64,000 bases of DNA from Pseudomonas sp. IB20 (GTDB lineage Bacteria > Pseudomonadota > Gammaproteobacteria > Pseudomonadales > Pseudomonadaceae), in assembly GCF_009707325.1 (NCBI RefSeq), contig NZ_CP046103.1, positions 310,001-374,000 on the forward strand, written 5' to 3'. The translations under genes were made by a program, and so were the position numbers. A model generated the notes under the pieces. It was not told where the DNA came from. It worked only from the letters and a program-made list of their open reading frames with translations, and made no database searches. Numbering within the stretch: the stretch's first letter is position 1; every line of letters begins with the position of its first letter. Shown in pieces: positions 54,288-63,467 of the stretch.

Positions 54288-55811
54288 ATGTCCCAGGCAG
54301 CAAAAATCATCATCGCCGACGCCCCCATGCGCTGGCAGGACGTGGTCGCCGTCGCCCGCTTCGGCGCCGAGATCGAACTCTCGGGCCACGCCTGGGCGCG
54401 CATCGACAATGCCCAGGCCATCGTGCAGCGCATCGTCACCAGCGGTGAGCGCGCCTATGGTGTGAACACCGGCCTGGGCGCGCTGTGCAATGTGTCGCTC
54501 AAGGGCGAGCAACTCAGCCAGCTGTCGCGCAATACGCTTTTGAGCCACGCCTGTGGCGTCGGCCCGGTGCTCAGCGACGAGCAAACCCGTGCGATCATTT
54601 GCGCGGCTGTCATCAACTACAGCCACGGCAAATCCGGCCTGCACCCGCAGGTGGTGCATTCGCTGCTGGCGCTGCTCAACCACGGCATCACCCCGCAAGT
54701 ACCGTCCCAGGGTTCGGTGGGCTACCTGACCCACATGGCCCACGTCGGCGTGGCCTTGCTCGGTGTCGGCACGGTGAGCTATCGCGGTCAGATCGTGACA
54801 GCGCAAGAAGCATTACACGCAGAAGGCTTGCAGCCTGTGGTACTCGGCGCCAAAGACGGCCTGTGCCTGGTCAACGGCACGCCGTGCATGACCGGCCTGA
54901 GCTGCCTGGCCCTGGCCGACGCCCACCACTTGCTGCAATGGGCCGACGTGATCGGCGCCATGAGCTTTGAGGCCCAGCGCGGCCAGATCGACGCCTTCGA
55001 CGAAGCCATCATCGCCCTCAAGCCGCACCCGGGCATGCAGCAAGTCGGCATCAACCTGCGCGCCTTGCTCGATGGCAGTGAAGTGATCGCCAGCAGCAAG
55101 GGCATTCGTACTCAGGACGCCTTGAGCATCCGCTCGATCCCGCAGATTCACGGCGCGGCGCGCGACCAAGTTGAACACGCCACCCGCCAGATCGAGACCG
55201 AACTTAACAGCGCCACCGATAACCCGCTGTTGCTGGGCACGCCGGATAACTACCGCGTGGTGTCCCAGGCCAACCCGCACGGGCAGTCCGTGGCATTGGC
55301 GGCCGACATGCTCGCCATCGCCATGGCCGAAATCGGCTCGGTGGCCGAGCGCCGTCTGGACCGCCTGATTAACCCGCACGTCAGCGGCTTGCCGGCGTTC
55401 CTGGTCAGCAACCCTGGGGTTAACTCCGGGATGATGATCGTGCAGTACGTCGCCGCCTCGCTGTGCGGGCAAAACCGCCAGTTGGCGCAACCGGCGGTGC
55501 TCGACAATTTCGTCACCTCGGGCCTGCAGGAAGACCACCTGAGCATGGGCACCAACGCCGCGCTCAAGCTGCACCAGCTGTTGGCCAACGTTACCCAGAT
55601 TCTCGCCATCGAATACCTGTTGGCGGCCCAGGCTTTCGAGTTTCTCAAGGACCAGCGTTTCGGCGCGGGCACCCACAGCGCCTGGCGCCTGCTGCGTGAA
55701 AAGGTCCCGGCCTACGAGCAGGACCGCTGGTTGGCGCCAGACATCGCGAGTGCCGCCGCGTTGCTTAAAGACACCGCTTTGCTGCACCACGTATTACCTA
55801 ATTTGCACTAA
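54288..55811 (+). CDS. hutH1: Aromatic amino acid lyase paralogue HutH1, lacking the MIO tripeptide
   Basis: 507 residues of HAL/PAL fold (RAYGVNTGLGALCNV, HSAW near the end, IHGAARDQVEHATRQIETELNSATDNPLLLG). The segment that should form the MIO cofactor reads GSVG-YLTHMAHVGVALLG (residues 142-159). Aligned with HutH2 ([21 protein letters not shown]) it lacks exactly Ala-Ser-Gly. Without MIO, histidine deamination by the normal chemistry is not expected. It may be an evolved paralogue with another role. The frame is otherwise intact, so it is not a pseudogene. Confidence 0.9.
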   Translation: MSQAAKIIIADAPMRWQDVVAVARFGAEIELSGHAWARIDNAQAIVQRIVTSGERAYGVNTGLGALCNVSLKGEQLSQLSRNTLLSHACGVGPVLSDEQTRAIICAAVINYSHGKSGLHPQVVHSLLALLNHGITPQVPSQGSVGYLTHMAHVGVALLGVGTVSYRGQIVTAQEALHAEGLQPVVLGAKDGLCLVNGTPCMTGLSCLALADAHHLLQWADVIGAMSFEAQRGQIDAFDEAIIALKPHPGMQQVGINLRALLDGSEVIASSKGIRTQDALSIRSIPQIHGAARDQVEHATRQIETELNSATDNPLLLGTPDNYRVVSQANPHGQSVALAADMLAIAMAEIGSVAERRLDRLINPHVSGLPAFLVSNPGVNSGMMIVQYVAASLCGQNRQLAQPAVLDNFVTSGLQEDHLSMGTNAALKLHQLLANVTQILAIEYLLAAQAFEFLKDQRFGAGTHSAWRLLREKVPAYEQDRWLAPDIASAAALLKDTALLHHVLPNLH

Positions 55812-55836
55812 AAATAATAATTGCACTAAAAATAAT
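55803..55836 (+). repeat. 16-bp direct repeat at the hutH1/hutH2 junction
   Basis: TTGCACTAAAAATAAT occurs at 55803-55818 and 55821-55836. The first copy contains the hutH1 stop codon (TAA 55809-55811); the second is non-coding and ends shortly before the hutH2 ribosome-binding site. Confidence 0.85.
55828..55835 (+). promoter_or_regulatory. Hfq/Crc-type CA motif ahead of hutH2
   Basis: AAAAATAA fits AAnAAnAA and lies 6 nt upstream of AAGGAG. The short duplication creates a second copy of the motif at 55810-55817. Confidence 0.45.
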
Positions 55837-55853
55837 TCACAAGGAGCATGAAT

Positions 55854-57386
55854 GTGACTGCGCTAAATCTGATTCCAGGCCAATTGAGCCTTGCCCAACT
55901 GCGGGCTATCTACCAGCAGCCGGTAACCCTCAGCCTGGATGACAGCGCCACGGCGCAGATCGAAGCCAGTGTTGCCTGCGTGGAGCAGATTCTCGCCGAG
56001 AACCGCACCGCCTACGGCATCAACACCGGTTTCGGCCTGCTGGCCTCGACCCGCATCGCCAGTGAGGACCTGGAAAACCTCCAGCGTTCGCTGGTGCTGT
56101 CCCACGCCGCCGGCGTGGGTGAGCCGATCAGCGACGCGCTGGTGCGGCTGGTCATGGTGCTCAAGGTCAACAGCCTCAGCCGTGGGTTCTCCGGGATCCG
56201 CCGCCAGGTCATCGACGCATTGATCGCGCTGATCAACGCCGAGGTGTACCCGCACATCCCGCTCAAAGGTTCGGTCGGTGCCTCCGGCGACCTGGCGCCG
56301 TTGGCGCACATGTCGTTGGTACTGCTGGGCGAAGGCAAGGCGCGCTACAAAGGCGAATGGCTGGAAGCCACCGAAGCACTGAAAGTCGCCGGCCTGACGC
56401 CGCTGACCCTCGCCGCCAAAGAAGGCTTAGCGCTGCTCAACGGCACCCAAGTGTCCACCGCCTACGCCTTGCGTGGCCTGTTCGAAGGCGAAGACCTGTT
56501 CGCCGGCGCGCTGGCCTGCGGCGGCCTGACCGTGGAAGCGGTACTCGGCTCACGCTCGCCGTTTGACGCGCGTATCCACGCCGCACGTGGCCAGCGTGGG
56601 CAGATCGATTCGGCTGCGGCCTATCGCGACCTGCTCGGTGAAAGCAGCGAGGTGTCCCAGTCGCACCAGAACTGCGACAAAGTCCAAGACCCGTACTCCC
56701 TGCGCTGCCAGCCGCAAGTCATGGGCGCCTGCCTGACCCAGTTCCGCCAGGCTGCCGAAGTGCTGGTGGTGGAAGCCAATGCCGTGTCGGATAACCCGCT
56801 GGTGTTTGCAGCCGAAGGCGACGTGATCTCCGGTGGTAACTTCCACGCGGAACCGGTGGCCATGGCCGCTGATAACATGGCGCTGGCCATCGCCGAAATC
56901 GGCTCCCTGAGTGAGCGCCGTATCTCGCTGATGATGGACAAGCACATGTCGCAACTGCCGCCGTTCCTGGTGGGCAATGGCGGGGTCAACTCCGGCTTCA
57001 TGATTGCCCAGGTGACCGCCGCCGCGCTCGCCAGCGAAAACAAGGCACTGTCCCATCCGCACAGCGTCGACAGTTTGCCGACGTCGGCCAACCAGGAAGA
57101 CCACGTGTCGATGGCGCCGGCAGCAGGCAAGCGTCTGTGGGAAATGGCTGAGAACACCCGTGGCATTTTGGCGGTGGAATGGCTGGCCGCGTGCCAGGGC
57201 CTGGACCTGCGCGATGGCCTGAAAACCTCGCCGAAGTTGGAAAAAGCCCGTGGCATCCTGCGCGCCAAAGTGGGCTTCTACGACAAGGATCGCTTCTTCG
57301 CCCCGGACATCAATGCCGCCAGCGAACTGCTCGCCACCCGCTGCCTGAATGAGCTGGTGCCGGCCAAGTTGCTACCAAGTCTCTAA
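55854..57386 (+). CDS. hutH2: Histidine ammonia-lyase HutH2
   Basis: 510 residues from the GTG at 55854. AAGGAG (55841-55846) stands 7 nt before it, whereas the in-frame ATG at 55848 is only one base away from that site. The MIO-forming Ala-Ser-Gly lies at 143-145 in [14 protein letters not shown], Tyr54 in [11 protein letters not shown], and [13 protein letters not shown] and [14 protein letters not shown] complete the active site. It releases ammonia from histidine to give urocanate. This is the catalytically complete copy next to the MIO-less HutH1. Confidence 0.97.
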   Translation: MTALNLIPGQLSLAQLRAIYQQPVTLSLDDSATAQIEASVACVEQILAENRTAYGINTGFGLLASTRIASEDLENLQRSLVLSHAAGVGEPISDALVRLVMVLKVNSLSRGFSGIRRQVIDALIALINAEVYPHIPLKGSVGASGDLAPLAHMSLVLLGEGKARYKGEWLEATEALKVAGLTPLTLAAKEGLALLNGTQVSTAYALRGLFEGEDLFAGALACGGLTVEAVLGSRSPFDARIHAARGQRGQIDSAAAYRDLLGESSEVSQSHQNCDKVQDPYSLRCQPQVMGACLTQFRQAAEVLVVEANAVSDNPLVFAAEGDVISGGNFHAEPVAMAADNMALAIAEIGSLSERRISLMMDKHMSQLPPFLVGNGGVNSGFMIAQVTAAALASENKALSHPHSVDSLPTSANQEDHVSMAPAAGKRLWEMAENTRGILAVEWLAACQGLDLRDGLKTSPKLEKARGILRAKVGFYDKDRFFAPDINAASELLATRCLNELVPAKLLPSL

Positions 57387-57392
57387 CACGCT

Positions 57393-57505
57393 GATCGTTC
57401 CCACGCTCTGCGTGGGAACGCCTCCTGTGACGCTCCGCGTCACGGCTCCGAAAGCGGACGCAGAGCGTCCAAGGCGGCCTTCCCACGCAGCGCGAGGGAA
57501 CGATC
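57393..57505. repeat. Nested-palindrome intergenic element (gatcgttcccacgct family), copy D
   Basis: A 113-bp copy starting 7 bp after the hutH2 stop. The right terminal repeat is partly decayed (cccacgcagcgcgagggaacgatc), unlike copies B and C. Confidence 0.82.
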
Positions 57506-57515
57506 TTCTCCTCAT

Positions 57516-57523
57516 AAGAATAA
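57516..57523 (+). promoter_or_regulatory. Hfq/Crc-type CA motif ahead of hutT
   Basis: AAGAATAA fits AAnAAnAA and lies next to the AGGGA ribosome-binding site of the permease gene, the usual place for Hfq/Crc translational repression. Confidence 0.5.
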
Positions 57524-57536
57524 TTAGGGACGAGAA

Positions 57537-58946
57537 ATGCACCAGCAAGAAAAAGGTTTGAAACGCGGGCTTAGCGCCCGACATATTCGCTTCATGGCAC
57601 TCGGTTCCGCGATCGGCACCGGGCTGTTCTACGGCTCCGCCTCAGCCATCCAGATGGCCGGCCCCGCCGTGCTGCTGGCCTACCTGATCGGCGGCGCCGC
57701 GGTATTCATGGTTATGCGCGCCCTCGGCGAAATGGCTGTGCACAACCCGGTTTCCGGCTCCTTCGGCCAGTACGCCAGCACCTACCTGGGGCCTATGGCC
57801 GGGTTCGTCCTCGGCTGGACTTATGCGTTTGAAATGATCATCGTCTGTCTGGCCGACGTCACCGCCTTTGGCATCTACATGGGCTTCTGGTTTCCCGAAG
57901 TTGCGCGCTGGGTGTGGGTGCTTGGCATCGTGTTTTTGATCGGCGGCCTGAACCTGTGCAACGTCAAAGTGTTTGGCGAGATGGAGTTCTGGCTGTCGTT
58001 GCTCAAGGTCGGCGCCATTGTGGCGATGATCCTCGGTGGCTTCGGCATCATGCTGTTCGGCATCCATTCGGCCGGCGATACCCAGGCCAGCGGCCTGAGC
58101 AACCTGTGGGCCCACGGCGGCTTTATGCCCAACGGCATCGGCGGCCTGATCGCCTCGTTCGCGGTGGTGATGTTTGCCTTCGGCGGCATCGAAATCATCG
58201 GCATCACCGCCGGTGAAGCCAAAGACCCGCAGCGCGTGATCCCCAAGGCGATCAACGCGGTGCCGCTGCGCATCCTGTTGTTCTACGTGCTGACCCTGTT
58301 TGTGCTGATGGCGATTTACCCGTGGCCGCAGATCGGCAGCGAGGGCAGCCCGTTCGTGCAGATCTTTAGCAACCTCGGCATCGGCTCGGCAGCAACCATC
58401 CTCAACATCGTGGTGATCTCGGCGGCCGTCTCGGCCATTAACAGCGACATCTTCGGCGCCGGCCGCATGATGTACGGCCTGGCTCAGCAAGGGCAGGCGC
58501 CCAAGGGCTTTGCCCAGCTGTCCAAGCAAGGCGTGCCGTGGATGACCGTGGTGGTGATGGGCGCGGCGCTGCTTGGCGGCGTGGTGCTCAACTACCTGAT
58601 CCCGGAAAACGTGTTCCTGCTGATCGCCTCGATTGCCACCTTCGCCACCGTGTGGGTGTGGCTGATGATTCTGTTCACCCAGGTCGCGATGCGCCGCTCG
58701 ATGACCAAAGAACAGGTCGCCGAGCTGAAATTCCCGGTACCGTTCTGGCCGTATGCGCCCGCGGCTGCCATCGTGTTCATGCTGTTCGTGTTTGGTGTGC
58801 TGGGTTATTTCCCGGACACCCAGGCCGCTTTGCTGGTCGGCGCCGTGTGGATCGTGCTGCTGGTTCTGGCCTACCTGCTGTGGGTCAAACCCGCTGCCGG
58901 GCAAACGGCCAAGGTCCATTACGACACGGCTTTGTCTCATCGTTAA
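57537..58946 (+). CDS. hutT: Histidine permease HutT (APC superfamily, ProY-like)
   Basis: 469 residues with twelve helices. The amino-acid permease signature opens with [20 protein letters not shown] (about 20-39) and [29 protein letters not shown] follows near 220. Its position between hutH2 and hutI matches the proton-coupled histidine permease (hutTh) of P. fluorescens. It provides a second import route besides HutXWV. Confidence 0.9.
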   Translation: MHQQEKGLKRGLSARHIRFMALGSAIGTGLFYGSASAIQMAGPAVLLAYLIGGAAVFMVMRALGEMAVHNPVSGSFGQYASTYLGPMAGFVLGWTYAFEMIIVCLADVTAFGIYMGFWFPEVARWVWVLGIVFLIGGLNLCNVKVFGEMEFWLSLLKVGAIVAMILGGFGIMLFGIHSAGDTQASGLSNLWAHGGFMPNGIGGLIASFAVVMFAFGGIEIIGITAGEAKDPQRVIPKAINAVPLRILLFYVLTLFVLMAIYPWPQIGSEGSPFVQIFSNLGIGSAATILNIVVISAAVSAINSDIFGAGRMMYGLAQQGQAPKGFAQLSKQGVPWMTVVVMGAALLGGVVLNYLIPENVFLLIASIATFATVWVWLMILFTQVAMRRSMTKEQVAELKFPVPFWPYAPAAAIVFMLFVFGVLGYFPDTQAALLVGAVWIVLLVLAYLLWVKPAAGQTAKVHYDTALSHR

Positions 58947-58961
58947 CTTAGGGAGGCGTTG

Positions 58962-60167
58962 ATGAAAACGCTTTGGCAACACTGCCACGTCGCAACCATG
59001 GCAGGCGGCAAGTACTCGATCATCGAGGATGCCGCCATGGTCACTGCAGGCCAACTCATCGAGTGGGTCGGCCCCCGCAGCCAAGTGCCGCCGGCGGATT
59101 ACGCCCAGGTGCATGACCTGCAAGGCGCGTGGGTCACCCCCGGGCTGATCGACTGCCACACCCACACGGTGTTCGGCGGCAATCGCAGCGGCGAATTCGA
59201 GCAGCGCCTTGAAGGCGTGAGCTACGCCGAAATCGCGGCCAAGGGTGGCGGCATTGCCAGCACCGTACGCGCCACCCGCGCCGCCACTGAAGATGAACTG
59301 TTTGCCAGCGCGCACAAGCGCCTGCGCAGTTTGCTGCGTGACGGCGTGACCACGGTGGAGATCAAATCCGGCTACGGCCTGGACCTGGCCAGTGAGCGTA
59401 AATTGCTGCGGGTGATCCGTCGCCTCGGCGAAGCGCTGCCGGTCAGCGTGCGCGCCACCTGCCTGGCGGCCCACGCGTTGCCGCCGGAGTACAAGGATCG
59501 CGCTGACGATTACATCGACCACATCTGCGCCGAGATGCTGCCGGCCCTGGCCGCGGAAGGGCTCGTGGACGCGGTGGATGCGTTCTGCGAATACCTGGCG
59601 TTTTCCCCGGAGCAGGTTGAGCGCGTCTTCAAGGTTGCCCAGCAACTCGGCCTGCCGGTGAAGCTGCACGCCGAGCAACTGTCGTCGTTGCACGGTTCCA
59701 GCCTGGCCGCGCGTTACCACGCGCTGTCGGCGGACCACCTGGAATTCATGACCGAAGACGACGCGATCGCCATGGCTGCCTCCGGCACCGTCGCGGTGCT
59801 GTTGCCGGGTGCGTTCTACTTTCTGCGTGAAACCCAGTTGCCGCCGATGGATGCCCTGCGCAAGCACGGCGTGAAGATTGCCATCGCCAGTGACCTCAAC
59901 CCCGGCACCTCGCCGGCCTTGTCGGTGCGCCTGATGCTGAACATGGCCTGCACGCTGCTGCGCATGACCCCGGAAGAAGCCCTGGCCGGTGCCACCCAGC
60001 ATGCGGCCACCGCGCTGGGCATGGGCGATACCCATGGCTCGCTGGAAGTGGGCAAGGTCGCTGATTTTGTCGCTTGGCAGATTGATCGCCCCGCCGACTT
60101 GGCCTACTGGCTCGGCGGTGAGCTGGATAAACGCGTTGTGCGCCACGGCGTCGATGTCACTGTTTAA
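58962..60167 (+). CDS. hutI: Imidazolonepropionase HutI
   Basis: 401 residues from the ATG at 58962, GGGAGG upstream. Amidohydrolase family; the metal site [16 protein letters not shown] is at about 65-80, and [13 protein letters not shown] and SDLNPGTSP complete it. It opens the imidazolone ring to give N-formiminoglutamate, the HutF substrate. It lies 15 bp after hutT, probably co-transcribed. Confidence 0.97.
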   Translation: MKTLWQHCHVATMAGGKYSIIEDAAMVTAGQLIEWVGPRSQVPPADYAQVHDLQGAWVTPGLIDCHTHTVFGGNRSGEFEQRLEGVSYAEIAAKGGGIASTVRATRAATEDELFASAHKRLRSLLRDGVTTVEIKSGYGLDLASERKLLRVIRRLGEALPVSVRATCLAAHALPPEYKDRADDYIDHICAEMLPALAAEGLVDAVDAFCEYLAFSPEQVERVFKVAQQLGLPVKLHAEQLSSLHGSSLAARYHALSADHLEFMTEDDAIAMAASGTVAVLLPGAFYFLRETQLPPMDALRKHGVKIAIASDLNPGTSPALSVRLMLNMACTLLRMTPEEALAGATQHAATALGMGDTHGSLEVGKVADFVAWQIDRPADLAYWLGGELDKRVVRHGVDVTV

Positions 60168-60196
60168 GGCTGCCTTTGTGAACGAGGAGTACTGCT

Positions 60197-61000
60197 TTGG
60201 ATAAGGTTCTGAACTTCAAACAAGGCCGCGTACCGCTGCTGATCAGCATGCCTCATGCCGGCCTGCGCCTGACGCCTGCGGTCGAAGCCGGCTTGATCCC
60301 CGAGGCGCAAAGCCTGCCGGACACCGACTGGCACATCCCCACGCTGTATGACTTTGCCGAGGCGCTGGGCGCCAGCACCCTGTCGGCGGAGTACTCGCGG
60401 TTTGTGATCGACCTGAACCGGCCATCGGACGACAAGCCGCTGTACGTCGGCGCCACCACCGGCCTGTACCCGGCGACATTGTTCGACGGCGTGCCGCTGT
60501 TCCGCGAAGGCCTGGAGCCGTCGGCAGAGGAGCGCGCCACCTACCTGCAAAAGATCTGGGGCCCGTACCACCGCGCCCTGCAAGAGGAACTGGCGCGGCT
60601 CAAAGCCGAGTTCGGCTACGCATTGCTGTTTGATGCGCACTCGATCCGCTCGGTGATCCCGCACCTGTTCGACGGCAAGCTGCCGGACTTCAACCTCGGC
60701 ACCTTCAACGGCGCGGCTTGCGACCCCGAGCTGGCGAGCCAGTTGGAAGCCATCTGCGCCACGCATCCGCAGTACACCCACGTGCTCAACGGGCGCTTCA
60801 AGGGCGGGCACATCACCCGGCATTACGGCGACCCGGCGCAGGATATCCACGCCGTGCAGTTGGAGTTGTGCCAGAGCGCTTATATGGAAGAGTTTGAGCC
60901 GTTTCGTTATCGGCCAGATTTGGCTGAGCCGACGCGGGTGGTGTTGAAGCAGTTGCTGGAAGGGTTTTTAGGTTGGGGGCGGCAGCGTTATTCAAGGTAA
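60197..61000 (+). CDS. hutG: N-formylglutamate deformylase HutG
   Basis: 267 residues with a TTG start at 60197 behind GAGGAG (7-nt spacing). The metal and substrate motifs SMPHAGLRL, DTDWHIPTLYDF, RFVIDLNRPSDD and LFDAHSIRSVIPHLF are present. It cleaves formylglutamate to glutamate and formate, the last step of the HutF/HutG branch. It is the last gene of the hut cluster; a hairpin follows. Confidence 0.96.
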   Translation: MDKVLNFKQGRVPLLISMPHAGLRLTPAVEAGLIPEAQSLPDTDWHIPTLYDFAEALGASTLSAEYSRFVIDLNRPSDDKPLYVGATTGLYPATLFDGVPLFREGLEPSAEERATYLQKIWGPYHRALQEELARLKAEFGYALLFDAHSIRSVIPHLFDGKLPDFNLGTFNGAACDPELASQLEAICATHPQYTHVLNGRFKGGHITRHYGDPAQDIHAVQLELCQSAYMEEFEPFRYRPDLAEPTRVVLKQLLEGFLGWGRQRYSR

Positions 61001-61004
61001 TTAA

Positions 61005-61036
61005 AGTGCGAGTTCTCGGGGACGGTAACTCGCACT
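61005..61036 (+). terminator. Hairpin after hutG
   Basis: AGTGCGAGTT and AACTCGCACT form a perfect 10-bp stem with a 12-nt loop, followed by GTTATATT. The T-run is poor, but the position right after the last hut gene fits a terminator. The remaining bases to 61247 show no gene. Confidence 0.6.
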
Positions 61037-61247
61037 GTTATATTGATATGTTAACAAGGCACTTGGGGGGAAGGAGCGTTCTGTAAAAGTGTCGCCATGC
61101 GTTTTGTTCTGCAATACCACAGTCGCCCCAGTGCAAAACAGGGTCGCTGTAGGTCTCTTTAAATAAGGTTTCGCCGGGTAAGGTGCTGGGCACGGCGCGC
61201 TAGACGCCACTCCCCACAATAAAAGCTGCCGAGTGAGACCTCTTTCC

Positions 61248-62195
61248 ATGAAAAGACTGTTCAACCGCTACCTGTTGACCCTCACCGGCGCCGCGCTACT
61301 CAGTGCGCACGCCATGGCCGCAGAACCTGCGTCGTGCAAAACCGTGCGCATGGGCGTGGTCAGTTGGACCGACGTGGTCGCCACCTCCGGCATGGCCGAC
61401 GTGCTGCTCAACGGCCTGGGCTATGACAGCAAACAGACCAGCGCGGTGCAGCAGATCATCTTTGCTGGCATCCGCGACAAGCGCCTGGATATCTTCCTCG
61501 GTTACTGGAAACCGGCGATGGACAACAACATCGCGCCGTTCCTGGCCGCCAAGCAGGTCAAGGTCTTCGACACGCCCAGCCTGTCTGACGCCCAAGCCAC
61601 CCTGGCCGTGCCGCAATACGTAGCCGACGCTGGGTTGAAAACCTTTGCTGACATCGCCCGCTTCAAAGACAAACTGGGCGGCAAGCTCTACGGCATCGAG
61701 CCTGGCAGTGGCGCCAATACCGACATCCAGAAAATGATCGACACCAACCATTTCGGCCTGGGCGGCTTCAAGCTGGTGGCGTCCGGTGAAGCGGGGATGC
61801 TGGCGGCGGTGCAGCGCGCGGTGAATCGCAAGGAGTTCGTGGTGTTTGTCGGTTGGACCCCGCACCCGATGAACATCAACATGAAAATGGCCTACCTCAC
61901 CGGCAGCGAAGATGTGTTCGGCGCCGACGAAGGCCGCGCCACGGTTTCTACCGTCACTGCGCCGGACTTCGCCGAGCGCTGCCCCAACGCCAACCGCTTG
62001 CTGACCAACCTGACCTTCACCGCCGCCCAGGAAAGCCAACTGATGGTGCCGATCATGGAACGCCAATCGCCCCAGGAGGTTGCCAAGCAATGGCTGCGCG
62101 ACCACCCCGAGGACTTGCAGCGCTGGTTGGCGGGTGTTACGGCGTTTGATGGCGGCGATGGCGCGGCGGCCGTGCAAGCCAGCCTAAAACCCTAA
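61248..62195 (+). CDS. Choline-type ABC transporter substrate-binding protein
   Basis: 315 residues from the ATG at 61248, giving signal peptide MKRLFNRYLLTLTGAALLSAHAMA. The OpuAC-fold core (VRMGVVSWTDVVATSGMADVLLNGLGY; IFLGYWKPAMDN; GIEPGSGANTDIQKMID; VVFVGWTPHPMNINM) with aromatic box tryptophans resembles the choline-binding ChoX/CbcX/BetX group. In pseudomonads such orphan binding proteins can share one permease/ATPase encoded elsewhere. No permease gene lies next to it. Confidence 0.82.
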   Translation: MKRLFNRYLLTLTGAALLSAHAMAAEPASCKTVRMGVVSWTDVVATSGMADVLLNGLGYDSKQTSAVQQIIFAGIRDKRLDIFLGYWKPAMDNNIAPFLAAKQVKVFDTPSLSDAQATLAVPQYVADAGLKTFADIARFKDKLGGKLYGIEPGSGANTDIQKMIDTNHFGLGGFKLVASGEAGMLAAVQRAVNRKEFVVFVGWTPHPMNINMKMAYLTGSEDVFGADEGRATVSTVTAPDFAERCPNANRLLTNLTFTAAQESQLMVPIMERQSPQEVAKQWLRDHPEDLQRWLAGVTAFDGGDGAAAVQASLKP

Positions 62196-62401
62196 GCCGG
62201 GCACGAGCAAATGTGGGAGCGGGCTTGCCCGCGATGGCGGTGGGTCAGCCACTCATCAGGCGACTGATACACCGCCTTCGCGAGCAAGCCAAACCCTAGC
62301 CGGGCACGAGCAAATGTGGGAGCGGGCTTGCCCGCGTGGCGGTGGGTCAGCCACTCATCAGGCGACTGATACACCGCCTTCGCGAGCAAGCCCGCTCCCA
62401 T
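62183..62401. repeat. Imperfect duplication of a REPIN with the preceding gene end
   Basis: About 100 bp (gene tail agcctaaaaccctaagcc, ggcacgagcaaat, REP arm, ggcggtgggtcagccactcatcaggc...) is repeated with a period of about 106. The second copy lacks single bases (ccctagcc for ccctaagcc; cgcgtggcgg for cgcgatggcgg). Only the second copy keeps the closing arm cccgctccca. Confidence 0.85.
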
Positions 62402-62433
62402 AGGTTGATTTCCATTGATAGGGATATTTGCGC

Positions 62434-63363
62434 ATGTACCCGATTTCTCCGCAGATGGCGGCCTTTGTTGCCAAGACTGAGTCCTTCACCAGTGACGATT
62501 CATCGCTGGCCGGCTTGCGCCAGAACTACGATCGCATGTGCCAGGCGTTCACCCCGGCGCAGCCTGATGAGCTGCAAGTCTCGGACGCTACGCTTGGCGG
62601 GGTGAAGGTTCGCTGCTATCACCCCGCAACGACCCCTCCAGCGCAAGGCTGGCCATGCCTCCTTTATATGCACGGCGGCGGCTGGGTGGTCGGCGGGCTG
62701 GATTCCCATGATTTCATCTGCTTCGAACTGGCCAGCGCGCTGCAGGTGCTGGTGATTGCCATCGACTACCGTCTGGCGCCGGAGCATCCGTTCCCGGCGG
62801 CGTACCAAGATTGCCGCGCGGTTTGGCAGGCGATCCAAGCGGGGCAGGGGCCGCACGCCATCAACCTGCAGCGCTTGGTGGTGATGGGTGACAGCGCGGG
62901 CGGCAATCTGGCGGCGGCGTTGTGCCTGGGCCTGCGCGACGACGGCCTGCCGCTGCCCTGCGCCCAGGTGCTGATTTATCCCGGGTTGGGCGGGCCGGCC
63001 GATTTGCCGTCGCGCCGTGACTGCATGGACGCGCCGCTGCTCAGTACCGCCGACACTGGCGACTACCTGGCGCTGTACCTGCAGGGGGCGGGCAAGCCGT
63101 CGGCCTATGCCATGCCACTGCTGGCCGAGGATTTCAGCGGCTTGCCCAAGGCGCTGATCGCCGTGGCCCAGTTCGACCCGCTGCGCGACGACGGCATGCT
63201 GTATGCCGAACGCCTGCAAGCGGCGGGCGTCGAGGCCGTGCTGTATCCCGGCAAAGGCTTGGTCCACGGCTGTTTGCGCGCGCGCGGCCAGGCGCCGGAG
63301 GTGGATCAGCTGTACGACTACCTGTTGTCTTACGTGAGGAGCGAGCGGCTGACACAGGTCTAA
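62434..63363 (+). CDS. Alpha/beta hydrolase, hormone-sensitive-lipase (HSL) family
   Basis: 309 residues from the ATG at 62434 with AGGGAT upstream. The oxyanion motif HGGGW (about 81-85), nucleophile GDSAGG (about 152-157), acid in AQFDPLRDDG and base in GLVHGCLR define an HSL-type carboxylesterase. No signal peptide is seen, so it is cytosolic. Natural substrate unknown. It sits between the binding protein and a peptidase. Confidence 0.9.
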   Translation: MYPISPQMAAFVAKTESFTSDDSSLAGLRQNYDRMCQAFTPAQPDELQVSDATLGGVKVRCYHPATTPPAQGWPCLLYMHGGGWVVGGLDSHDFICFELASALQVLVIAIDYRLAPEHPFPAAYQDCRAVWQAIQAGQGPHAINLQRLVVMGDSAGGNLAAALCLGLRDDGLPLPCAQVLIYPGLGGPADLPSRRDCMDAPLLSTADTGDYLALYLQGAGKPSAYAMPLLAEDFSGLPKALIAVAQFDPLRDDGMLYAERLQAAGVEAVLYPGKGLVHGCLRARGQAPEVDQLYDYLLSYVRSERLTQV

Positions 63364-63467
63364 GTACTCAAGGACATGCTCATTGCACAATTCGGGTTTA
63401 TGATGCCAGACGGAAAAAATAATAGACGTCCCCTCAGGGATGAACCCGACACCCTACGGAGCGCGCA

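Noticed and set aside
57642..60146. 834-codon open frame on the minus strand opposite hutT and hutI
   Set aside because: His/Gln/Arg-rich shadow of two well-supported genes, with no domain and no ribosome-binding site of note.
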